From NCBI RefSeq assembly GCF_014839805.1, contig NC_051129.1:7940920-8004919 (forward strand): a stretch of DNA of 64,000 nucleotides, given 5' to 3'. Position numbers and translations under genes: made by a program. This DNA comes from Manduca sexta (taxonomy: Eukaryota > Arthropoda > Insecta > Lepidoptera > Sphingidae). The notes under the pieces are model-generated. The model did no database searches, was not told the origin of the DNA, and saw only the letters and a program-made list of their open reading frames with translations. Shown here one piece after another: positions 25,111-36,600 of the stretch. The stretch's first letter is position 1, and every line of letters starts with the position of its first letter.

Positions 25111-25617
25111 ATGAATTTAATAGCGAAACCGTTTCACAAACACGCAAAACTATTTATGATACTTTGCTTCGCGCTCGGCGTACTGATCACCGGCATTTTT
25201 ATACGAGTTCACAGTAAGCAACCGCGTCTCTCGGCTTCGGACGAAATTCAAGAGCCCGATGACGAAGAATACGAGTATATGATAAATGCGAGCACAACGG
25301 AGCCGGGCAAAACGAGAAGAAAAGAATACCTGTACCGCCTTTTGACAAATACGACCCGCTCCCTCATACAAATGGAAATAAAAGCTAGGAGACTGGAGGA
25401 AAATATGCGTAGGATTAAGGAGAAGACTGTGGATTTATTGTGGAAGAACAAGGACAAAGCGTTGTGGCACATTCTTTTTAAGAATATAAGCAGGCATATT
25501 TCAATCCGGCATCAGTTTCACCAGCACGCGAGTCTGCAGCGGATCATGCAGGACAGTCACACACACACGCACACACATACTCGTAAAGCGAGGAGAAAAG
25601 TTCTGTTCCGTAGATAA
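25111..25617 (+). CDS. Single-exon gene: 168-residue single-pass membrane protein, function unknown
   Basis: I do not recognise the family. Residues 1-13 are short and basic, 14-32 form one hydrophobic segment (a signal anchor), 43-57 are strongly acidic, and 82-115 are a charged, helix-prone stretch that may form a short coiled coil. Three N-glycosylation sequons follow the anchor (N59, N80, N125), and the tail is basic (158-168). The basic N-terminus and downstream sequons suggest a type II topology with the C-terminus in the secretory lumen or outside (inference). Residues 150-157 are alternating His-Thr, encoded by an in-frame CA microsatellite. The start is the first ATG after the CpG-rich leader, with G at -3. 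The gene looks intronless, stops TAA at 25615, and an AATAAA follows about 310 bp later. Composition is clearly more gene-like than its surroundings. Confidence 0.7.
   Translation: MNLIAKPFHKHAKLFMILCFALGVLITGIFIRVHSKQPRLSASDEIQEPDDEEYEYMINASTTEPGKTRRKEYLYRLLTNTTRSLIQMEIKARRLEENMRRIKEKTVDLLWKNKDKALWHILFKNISRHISIRHQFHQHASLQRIMQDSHTHTHTHTRKARRKVLFRR
25558..25578 (+). repeat. (CA)n microsatellite inside coding sequence
   Basis: The alternating CA tract falls in the reading frame so that it encodes a His-Thr run near the C-terminus of the 168-residue protein. Length variation in multiples of three would leave the frame intact. Confidence 0.8.
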
Positions 25618-25925
25618 ATTTCATAGTTTATAACTAAAACTGTATACCACGTGGAACTTTAAATTCTGAACTGACAATAAGCGTATTTTAAGTTTTATTT
25701 TATTCGAGTGCTGCAGTGCGCGGTGTTTGTATTACGGGACACGTATGTACGATATATCTTTTTATTTCTTTGGTGCAATTTGATTGTGTCTATGTTCGCC
25801 TAGTAGAGTTAACGATGCCACGTTCTCGGGATGATCTTTTGCTCACATATTCTGTTAAGGTGAAGGCAATTTGTTTCTGTCGACGAACGTTTCTTACACT
25901 TACCGTTTGATTAATGCTGAATCCT

Positions 25926-25931
25926 AATAAA
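25926..25931 (+). terminator. Polyadenylation signal AATAAA for the 168-residue gene
   Basis: It is the first canonical AATAAA after the stop codon and lies in AT-rich 3' sequence. The cleavage site is not identifiable by eye. Confidence 0.5.
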
Positions 25932-28512
25932 GATATTAAGGGTTCTTTATTAAATGGCAGAGTAAATGAACGCTTAGTTAATTATGTTGGGTCTTATTAC
26001 TTCGTTTATTGCTTTTACTTGTTATTTAGATATGTTTACTAGGAATTCGTGAATGACATATAAAAAAAAAATGGGATGCGATGTAAATATTTTTATGAGG
26101 TTAGATGTTTTCCCAACTTCTAACTAATCTTTAATGATTACTTAATAAGTAAGTATTTTTCATTTTTGTCAGATGGTTTACCTAATGTTGCAGATAGGTA
26201 CGTATGTATCAATAAAAAAAAAAATAACGAATGACTCAAATAGTCCTACAACTTGGAGTAATCGGTATAAATAATATTACATCAAAAAAACTTACACATG
26301 ATGTAGCCTCTTATAAAGTCGCGTAAAAATTAAAAAGCTATTATAGAATCGAGAGGATGTTTTTAAAACATTATGAATGGAAACAGTCTCTCAATCACAA
26401 TTTATTTTCATTTAGCTTTGATAGATAGTGCGTGCCATCCTAAGTGATGATATGAATGTAGTCATTTCAAAACAGCGTTGTTATTAAAATATAGAAGATA
26501 TTATCAACAAAAAAAAATATTTATTTAATATATTTAATTGTTAATTAATTACAAAAAGTAACATCGAGCAACATGTAATTACGTATATTTCATTTTCATA
26601 CATCATGGCTTGGGCTCATTAACACAATGAGACAATAATTGCATTAAATGGACCCGTAAAAGAGTTTTTTTTTTCTTATCACGTCTGTCGAGCGAGAAAT
26701 TGTCTTGTGTAAATTATACTTGAGATTAATTGGATCCAAACAGCCGTACCGATATAGATTAGATATATATACAGATCTTTCATTGTGTGTAGTATGTATC
26801 TATAGTAAGTATACCTAAAATTTTCTTCTATTTGACATTATCGTAGTCCAAAGTGGGATCGTTTTGCTTTGCATGCATGTTGTAGAAATGATTAAGCTCG
26901 ATGTTAGGGCTAACCGCCTGACGTCACCCTTTCTCTGGGCGCCTGTCTTATGCAAATCGTGTCAGAAAAAATTACAAAGTAATGCCACACTTAGAACTCG
27001 AACCACGGAGCCGCGGAGGTAAACCATACTAATAAGCCAATGAGAAATATATTTATAGCTAAAATACTAATTGTAAATAACCTGTTACTGAATCTTGTTT
27101 AAGCCGTAGTAACTTTGTTTGACAAGAAGTAAACAAACCTAGATTTACGGACGATAATTTGATTAATTAATTTGTTTTATTTGTTTCATCCGTGATTATG
27201 AGGTAAATAAGCTTCAGTGAGATTGATGTTGTCATAAAAATTACGTAATAACACTGCTAAAACCATTGGCAGCGAGTGTGGATATAATTATATCTAATTA
27301 TACTAGTATTGGTAGCTAATTAGGTACCAATACTTAAATTTATATTATTCATTAGTTTATCACTTTCTTTATAAAATGATCTTTTTGATTACTACCAAGA
27401 AGTTACACCAGGATAGTATCATATATAAAAAAGTATATTATTATATGTAATTATAAATTATAACGCATACAATACTTATACCATGACGTCACCGCTGTTA
27501 CGGTGTTAGCGTGCGAGAGAGATAGCTAGATCTTATTATTGCCGCATCAATCTTGCACGTAACATTATGATTGGATAGCCAACAAAAATTGATATTTTTC
27601 CGACCTATTTTGGTGTCTTTTTATAGTAGAGTTTATCTTTTGTATACTTTGGATTTATGTGTATTCATACGAATCTCCGCTATATATGAGTCACAGCGTA
27701 AATTAATCATTTATTGTAAATATGTTGAAACGGTCTTTAATATAAATTATAAACAATATGTTAGTACTTAAACTTGAAAGCCGTGGGCATGTATGAGGCT
27801 TCTGTTAACTTGTAGCGGTAATACGAGCAATTACGTGCTTCATACCGACCGATATACGAGCTTTCAAACATACCTTTTACGATTTCATCTCTTTGACTTT
27901 GATGTTTGTTCGGGTTAAATAATTCGCTTAATATTTACACGTGTTTTGAATTAGATTATGAAACACTATTTGATTGGTAAATGGAATATAACCAGCCTTT
28001 GATTAATCTATTGTAATGTATATTAGTTTTAGTGCTTGTGCAATCAATTTGTCATAAATATAGGTACGTAATCGAATTTACTAATTTGAAGTTGAGATAG
28101 GTTTAATTGACAAACGATAAATATGGTACTTTAAAAAATAAAACATAGTACGTTAAATATAATAATAATATTAGTTTGGCGGAGGAGGAGAGGGGAGTAT
28201 GTCCCATGGTGGGTTATGATCACCACCGCCAATGAACATCGACACTTCCAAAGAAGTGTTCAAAAAAATACCGCCTTCTAGGAGACAGGATAGGAACTAG
28301 TGTGGCATTTTATTCGATTTTCCGACATTCTACTAAGCATATCAAGCAAAACGGGTAGGCTACCACTCCATAGCGGTTTTGATGAGATAGGTATAGGGGT
28401 ATGTCAGTTGATGCCGGCAAGTACCAGCAACTGGCAAAATCGTCTATGACTCTTCTATTCATAAAACACGGCCATTGGTTGACACTATACCTGATAAACA
28501 ATATTTATAAAA
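25932..28512. other. Intergenic DNA with SINE-like relics
   Basis: A tRNA-like relic lies at about 26965-27045 (minus). The 28165-28480 stretch is GC-richer and contains 'atggtgggttatgatcacca', a phrase resembling lepidopteran repeat consensus sequences; it is probably a decayed transposon of unknown class. No host gene is seen. Confidence 0.45.
26965..27045 (-). repeat. tRNA-like relic, probably an old SINE head
   Basis: On the minus strand a B-box-like GGTTCGAGTTC and an A-box-like TGGCTTATTAGTATGG are present at roughly tRNA spacing. The cloverleaf arms are poor, so a working tRNA gene is unlikely. Confidence 0.4.
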
Positions 28513-28770
28513 CAAACACACATTAAGCATTTAACCCCCAAGAGGTATGCAGAGGGGCAACCAGGACGGAACACACTTTTCGCCAAGTGTGTTCCGTTCC
28601 ATGATGTGATAGGTGGCGAGCCTATCGCCATATCGAGCACAAATACTAGACTCCGGGCTGATACTGAGCAGAAAACCTCAAATATCACTTTGCCCGACCC
28701 GGCATTTGAACCCAGCACCTCAGAACGCTGCCGTACCGCACATGCAGTACAACTACGCCACCGAGGCAGT
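28513..28770 (-). mobile_element. tRNA-derived SINE, family 2
   Basis: About 258 bp. In minus-strand order: ACTGCCTCGGTGGCGTAGTT head, a B box decayed to GGTTCAAATGCC, the body ('gctcagtatcagcccggagt') and the 3' end 'gcatacctcttgggggttaa'. A short AATATTTAT repeat at 28500-28508 and 28774-28782 may be its target duplication. It is closely similar to the copy at 42285-42541. Small frames on both strands here (28485-28854) are shadows of the SINE. Confidence 0.8.
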
Positions 28771-29720
28771 CATAATATTTATTATGAATGCCTATATATA
28801 GTCAATTTTTACCAGTGGAAAGTTTTATCATTACGCAAACCGCCAAGTGAATGACTGCAGCATACAATATGAGTGAGACGACCATATACACAATGAAACA
28901 TGTTGGTGTTGCCAATTACATAACAATTCAACTCTTTAAAGGAAATTAATCATGCTTTTAGTCAGGAGATTTGATTATGCAGGGGAAGTAGAAGTATTAT
29001 TCATAGTAAAATATTTTATTGTATTTACCACGTAATTTGTAGGCATTGTCTAATGAATAATGCGTAATAAAATAAATATACAGTACGCTTTTTATTCTTA
29101 TAGGATAACTATGCAAATTAAATGTAAGCAAGAAAAAAATACTAATATCATATTAGTAACATTGTTTAGTACACAAACGGTTTATTTTTTGTTTATTGCA
29201 AAGTTTTCCTTATGACTCCAGTGTGCAAGTCATTTCACCAAATAAAAACATATTCAGGAGATAAATTGTAGTCTATATGTTAACTTAAAACAAGAAAAGG
29301 TCTGTCTAAGGGTGCAGCCCGTGTTTTTTTTATACGCATTTTCCTTGCCGCGCGACCGCAGTGCTATTGCCTCGCTGAAGCCGCGCTGCTAATTTGAAGG
29401 CGACCTAACAATCATACGAATGTTACCACATTTATAATATCAGTAGGAAGTAGTGGCATATCGGTTCAATACTCCAGTTGCCATTGTTAATTTTTGAAAC
29501 TCCTGAGTTTAAAAATGAAACACATGAATTGATTCGAATTATAATTTGGATGAAAAGACGGCGCGAGAATTGTTATTAAAAGTAACAACATAGAGGAGTC
29601 GTTGATATGATGTATGGCAACATTGATAAAAACACGCTGTGTTTATTTAGTTGACGTTTACTCACAGCGCTGAGAGTTGTGGTTATTCCAACCGGTTGAA
29701 ATACGCAAATCTACTTAGAC
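28771..29720 (+). other. Upstream and 5' leader region of the selenium-binding protein gene
   Basis: AT-rich DNA with a GC-richer patch at about 29310-29405. The stretch 29630-29720 directly before the ATG is plausible 5' UTR. No TATA box, initiator or transcription start can be assigned confidently. Confidence 0.4.
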
Positions 29721-29730
29721 ATGTCGTGTT
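29721..29730 (+). CDS. SELENBP1: SELENBP1 coding exon 1 (10 nt)
   Basis: It reads ATG TCG TGT T and is followed at 29731 by a strong donor, GTAAGT. The single leftover T joins GC at the start of exon 2 to make Cys4, giving MSCCKGPGY, which matches the family N-terminus (human has a Cys-rich start before GPGY). G at -3 gives an acceptable start context. The exon is too short for similarity to prove it. It is chosen because start codon, phase, donor and expected Cys all fit together. A different upstream exon cannot be excluded. Confidence 0.72.
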
Positions 29731-32700
29731 GTAAGTTTCTCTGTTTTGTTTATTATTAATAGAAGTTTGGACATAAATTACTCATTGATGTCTTGTGGTA
29801 TACATATATTTGGTTGTGGTTACTTATATTTTGCGCTCTTGTGTTATTTACAGTTATGTACTTGACATTTGTATATATTTTGCGTGGTTATAGTGTAATG
29901 GATCTTTAGTGTAGTGGTCAAAACAATACAAAAAACAGTTTTGTGGCAAATTAAATAATTTGGCTTTCTTTTCAAATGAGTACAATATCGTGTACATACA
30001 ATGACATTTTACAAATAGACGCGTCATACACTAACAAAATTGCACATAAAAACAGCGGAGTATTTACTATAGTCACAGCCCTAGCGGCTCGCATCGATAC
30101 GGCCCGAGCGAGCCCGAGTGGTTCCGAATGGGCCCGAGCGTCGGCCGCCCCGTCGCCATGACAGTCGAATAAAATGGATTTATTAGTTTAAAAAGTAAGT
30201 TAAAGAGTGTATACTTATTACTAACGTATAAAATGAAACGTTTTTCATTCACAGTTGGAGTATAATGTGTACATCGTCTAAAAACACAGGAAGGCATTTT
30301 ATTTATAAAAATACAAAAAGTTAGTAAGCCGACTAGTCGCGACAGTGGTTGGAGGTTGACTAAGTGAATGTCGGGCAGTTACCTTACTTTCGTCTTGCCA
30401 GTATTGAGCTCGGATAACGTATCTATGTAATAAAAACATCTTAGTGTACATATATTTAAGCTTTGCACGGCGTGACGCGATCTCAACATACCACTTTCGA
30501 TTCATCGCCTCGTTTCGAATTCTTGCCAGTTAATGGTTATTATCACTGTACCACGCATAAATTCCCCTTTTATATTAAAACAAAGGCACCTTTTAAAAGA
30601 CTCTTTCGCATGATATGGTACTTCAGACATAAACTTGATGGCAAATAGATTACGAAATGATAACCTTTTGTTAATTATGCAAAAAAGTAAGAACCTAAGA
30701 TCAATTTAATCAAATAAAGTAAAAAAGGGGGCCAATGGCCTTTCATTTAATGTATAAAAAATATTACTCAAGAAAAAGTTACTCCGAAAGTATTTTTTTT
30801 TATTGATTTATAGAATATCATCTGAGTAAATATAAACATGTGAACGATTTAAACATACTTAATATTTACCAGTGTCGTAATTATGTTAATTGAACTTTAC
30901 AATTCAGTCTATTTCGAGTTTTGATTATGGAATCAAAAGATTTCTGTAACATACGTAATTGTATGTCCATACACGCTATTAAATAACCAAACATAATATG
31001 TTATTCTACGTCGAAAAAATTACTCACAGAAAAACCCGCAAAACGCGGTGTTTTATTGTTTCATTTTATGTCGCGTAGATAAAGGGATTTGGGACACCAC
31101 AGACTATACATTTACAGACTAAAATATTTACTATGTCTATTTGTCAGCTCTTTAAGAAACTTATTCGGCCGTGTCGCGCGATAAGCGATATAAAGAGCTA
31201 GAAAAGGTCACAGTGTGGTGGAAATCTGTTAAGGGTGCGCTTAACTGTAGTGGGTGTGAGGGTTCCGCATGTAGGTCACGTAACATTATGCAGATTTCTC
31301 GTACATTTAGTGGCTAATTTACATTGTAAATATGCATCAAGCTTATTGAATTACTTCATTATTTATACAAAAAATACAAATTTTAATAATACAATTAATT
31401 TAAGTACGTAGAGTATGCCTAAAACTGTTGTCCAATCTTTAGAAGTACTAGGAAAAATAATGTAAAAATATCGACGTATATAAAAGAAAGAATTTGTTGT
31501 TAATTTTAAGAAATTCTCCTCAAAAGGATTTTTTAATCACAATAACAGAAAATTATATGGAATAGAATTAATAATTACTATTTCGTATAGTCTCTTAACC
31601 AAATGGCAACGTACGTGGTCAACTAAGTAATGGGATCTTAGAATACCCAAATCAAAATCTTTTGCTTGTATTTACGATATAATCAGAACAATTTACCAGG
31701 GATTCGATGAATGTCAGATGCGGTGATACGCTCGTTGTCGCCCACGTCGATAATATCAGCGAAATTTAGGTACATAGGTCGCACGAGGAATATGAACGTC
31801 TTATAATAATATCAGCCGTGTATTATATACTGTCCCACTGTTGGGCACGGGCCTCCTCTACTACTGATGGGGATTAGGCCTTAGTCCACCACGCTGGCCT
31901 AGTGGATTAGTAGATTCACATACTCTTAAAATTCCTATAGAGAACTCAGGTATACAGGATTCTTTACGATGTTTTTCTTCAGCGTTAAAGCAAGCGATAA
32001 TTCACAAAAAATACACACATAATTTTAGAAAAGTCATAGATGTTTGCCATTGGGATTTGAACCTGCGGACGTTCGTCTCGGCAGTTCATATCACACCCAA
32101 CTAGGCTATCGCTTATACAAAGATTTCTCAGGTACTTTCAGGATTGGAAACTTTATTTATTAGGCGTTAAAGCGAGCAATAAATAACAATTAATTCACAT
32201 GTTACTTGTTTTTTTTTATGTTAATTGTCGATAGCAAAAGAAAATAATAAACTTGTAGAGTTTTTATAATAGTTAGCTAAATACTTTTTCAAGAATAAAA
32301 AGTCTATCATCAAAATACATTCGGTAGTTTTTGAGTTTATCACGTTTGGTCAGACAGACGCGGCAGGCAATTTTTGTTATATAATAATATTATGTAAGGA
32401 TAAGACTTTTAGTCGATAAGTAATCTTGTGCTATAGCACATTTATATTATAATACACAGATTATTAAATCATGAATTTTTTCTTGTGTTACATTTTTCTG
32501 TTCGGACAATTATTTAAATGTGTGTTTCCATTGCTTTTTTTATTTTTAATTTTGGTAGTGGTACTAAATTTTAAATAACTATATAAATAGAGTTTTAGAA
32601 AATATACATAATACATTTTTGGTCCAAAAGGAAAATGAATTCTAGACACATAATTATTTATACATTAACTTATTCACACTCAAACCCACTCAACACTTCA

Positions 32701-33606
32701 TTTATCATGTGACAATGTTATAGTTTCATTTTTTATACCCTTCTCAGGAACCAAAACTCAATGACTTGGTAGGCCCAACAACCGCAGAACCCTAAAAAAA
32801 GTGTCAGACACATCAAGCGGGTTGCAATTTATCATTCCTGCCCCGAGGCCCGACTTCAAAGCGTACCGCCTTAAACGAGGTCCCTCGAACCTACCCTACT
32901 GATTTTAATCTTACTGTTTAGATAAAACTTTTTTAAACTGACAAAAATCTTGAGAAGTCGGAATATTTAATCATGGCTGTAAATTTTGGCTTAATCGAAA
33001 AATGTTAGGAATGAACGGGTAATGAAAATTTACTAAAATATTTCTGTAACTCAATATTTAGTTATACTGGGTAATTATGAAATGTTATTTTTTATGTGCT
33101 TGGATTTGTAGTGGATTTTTCGTAACTGGCTATGTCAATCGATGAAAGAAAAACATTGTACGTTACCAAAATAATAAATTCATTCTTTCACTAAAACACA
33201 GAGACGCGTATAATTATTATTTCCTGATTGAATTTTCAAGTAAATGATCTAAGTTTATTCAATGCAATTTTCAGATAAACTGAAATGGGTTACTAAGGGA
33301 ATTTAGACTTCAGATATTTTTTTTACTCTTACACTGTTTATAGTAAATATTATTTCATTGTTATTTTTTTAGATTATTCGGAGAAGTGTCAAACTATTAT
33401 TAAGCAGTCATTTACTTAAATAAATTACTGCACGTAAACCTATCAAAAAACATTTTGGGAACCAATTGCCTCTTAGTGGATTTACTATATTTTAAAAAAG
33501 TACCGAAAGGTACTTATTAATAAAATAAATATAATATTAAATTTATATGTCATTCGCACACTATCTTCTGATGGATGAAACGCCGATTTTTCCTTTACAA
33601 TACGTA

Positions 33607-33663
<57 letters not shown>

Positions 33664-36600
33664 ATTACAATTGAAGAGTCGCGTTGATACTGCCAATGAG
33701 AGGCATGACTGATATCAATTTTCTATATTGATGTAACATGTTTATCAGGACTGACTACATAAAATTCGGTACGACATACATTTGATATTGCACTATTTAT
33801 AAAAATGTAAATATCTTGGTGATTACCATATCGTCCACGGCTCACGGTATACCAAACGAAGTGTGCATATTTATTGAGCAGTAAACATAAACAATAGCGT
33901 TATTGATGGGATTAAGTCGAACAAAGGAGTAATTTATATGCAAGCGTTACCTGCCGTGATTATCTAATAGCAAGGGGCCGACCCCAGTTCGCCAGCGCCC
34001 TTCGCCAAAACGGAAAAATGTTTTGATGCTTGTCGACGATTTATTGAAAGTGACAGTCTTTTCGTTGGAAATTTGCGAGAAAATTGAGTGTTTTTAAACA
34101 AAATATTGGGAGGAAATTAAATAAAAGTATGCTCCACCGGAATGTAAGAATGATTCTTTTTAGATTATAACGTGATTGATTTTCGTTACTTCCTTAGCCT
34201 ACAGTGTGATTTAGAATGTTCATATTTTTCAAGATAATACAGGATTTACATAGATTTTAATGTTGCTCGAATGATATTTAAATGAGATATTTTTGTACTT
34301 CCTCATATCTTGCTAAATATTACAGTTACATTTATAACTTAAACCATTCGAATTACGACTTTAAAATAGAATAGAACCTGAAATAATGTTAAATCAATTC
34401 TAGAAACGGTTCCAAATGTTTGGTAGGTATTATTAAGTAATCTTTGATAATTTTAAGGAATTTTAATAAAACATAATATCTAGATTATCGTTTCCCTCGG
34501 CAATGGTTTTCTTAAGTTAGCTGTGTAAAAGTTTTAGCGATTATTGAATTTCTTTGATCAATATAGAAAAGTTTTGCTTTTACTCAATAATTATTCGGAT
34601 ATAATGCATACTAAAGTAATATACGTATAATAAAATCCGCTAAATAACTTCATATAAGTATAATACTTAATTAAACTCTATTTAATTTTGTTTTGTTGAG
34701 TGACAGAGGCCTTAATTCGAAAGTTTCAAGTACACTTTATTTGACAGTTATCGTATTAAACAACTACTGGGGCCTTATTCTCTATCCCGCACGTTATTTT
34801 AACAGTGCGTAACAAGCACGTAACACAACGCACCATGTTTAGGACTATAGAAATTTGGCTTACAGAATACCATTCCACGCACATTTCTCGAAGATAACAT
34901 GACATGGCCGCGTTACGCGTTTACACTATCATACAGAATAAGAGTCCTGTACATAGTACTTACTCATTTTATTACGTACCATTTATTTACGAACATAGAT
35001 TTAAGTGACTTCTGAATATGGTCGGCTTATATGTTATGTTAAATATGGGCTTATACTTGCAAATTTTATTAAAAGGGCCTTTAGAAATAAAAAGTAAAAC
35101 ATCGATTTTGATGTAAGGAACAGAAACATCTTACCAATGCAAATCTTACCGATGCGAAAGTCTATATATCAAAGTATTTTAATTCACATAGTAAATAATT
35201 TATCTATCATGATCATAGTTAGCTCACTAGCTATATTAATGTCACTATGTGGGATTAAAAGCCTATCTCTTAACGTAGGGTGGGATTCGGTTCGATATCT
35301 ATGCGGGATTCGGTCTCATACAACCGCGCGTTCCATTTAAAACAGCCGTTCATTCATAGATGCATTTTAAACTTCAATATTTGGTCCTCGAACGCTTTTC
35401 TTCCTAATTCATATTCCTTTACGTATCCACTATCTTGCATTTGTAGAAATTTCTGTTAGAGATGACTTGATAATTGAACTAGCTTTCCATTCTTTTGCTG
35501 TAAAAAATTTAATGACGTAAAGATCTTTCTATGTCACAGGCAAAGGACCCGGGTACGCAAGTCCACTGGATGCGTTTAAAAACGGCCCCAGAGAGGAAAT
35601 TCTCTACGTGGTTACGGTGCAGCCAGACCAAAGTAAACAAGACTATTTGTCAACCGTCGACGTGGATCCCAAATCGCCTACTTACTGTCAGGTGGGTATT
35701 ATATTACTTTATAGGACGAGGCGGGGTTGGTGTAATATATTTACACTAGCCTGTATATTCACTGCAATATTTCTTTGTAATCTAAGGGATAAAGCTTGAC
35801 CAGGAAAATCAAAAACCTGTTTTAGGGGCGCCATTTTTGCTTTTTCGTTTTAAGTTAATATTGTTAGTACAAGAAATTAGTTCCGCATTTTACTACAATA
35901 TGATGAGGAGTTTAATTTTTCTGGTCAGGCTAATGTGTTAATAGAACAAAAGTGGTGTTGATTATTATGTGATTTATATATTGCAAATTTTTGTTAGAAA
36001 AAAGATTTAGTGATAACATAAGGACTCGACAGATAGCGAAAGTTAATCTCACTCCAATTGCTAATTAAAAATAATTTCTTAAGCTTAATTTTTATGTCTA
36101 GACAACAGTTAAATATTTATATTACGAGAGTTCTTTTGTATTTACTAAGGGACGATCTAACAGTAATTTTACAAGAAATAGAAATGAAATATTTTATTGT
36201 GAATTATACGTCCTTGTCATACCTAATCGAAATCAAAAAACACCTTTTATTTTCTGAGTAGGAGACATACATGTGTTACCATTTAATAACAAGTATTTAA
36301 GGGAGAAAAACGTACGCAATAACGCACTACTTTTATATTAGGGAATAAAATCTTACGTAGACCATTTAGTCCGATGTCGCCGGCGGCAATAACGTTCGGG
36401 TAATCCGGTAGGATTTCAGGATCTAGCTTGGAAGTATTATTGTGTACTTTGCCATTGCAATACCAGCTAGAAGCTAAATTAACAAGCGGAATGCAATATA
36501 TCTTTGGCAAGGATTTGTTAGGATTTGCTGTATTTTTACTCACGATTCACGTATGCGTCAAAAGTCAAAGAGATGTTTGTGATTCGTGTTGCGTTGACTG

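Larger units (their letters stand above)
29731..35539 (+). other. SELENBP1 intron 1 (5.8 kb)
   Basis: GTAAGT donor, ACAG acceptor. It holds a CpG-rich block at 30078-30162, an inverted repeat at 31146-31199, a minus-strand SINE at 31803-32113, a Helitron-like fragment near 32285-32395, a GC-richer unexplained patch at about 32760-32900, a (TA)n tract at 33610-33661 and a possible MITE at 34768-34950. Short frames at 29976-30648 are not supported as genes. Confidence 0.7.

Noticed and set aside
26915..26932. TGACGTCA CRE-like sites near 26.92 and 27.48 kb
   Set aside because: Eight-base matches occur by chance in a window this size, and no gene start is nearby.
28606..28854. 62- and 82-codon plus-strand frames
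   Set aside because: Both lie across the SINE at 28513-28770; the same peptide phrases recur in the 42.3-kb SINE copy (42375-42623).
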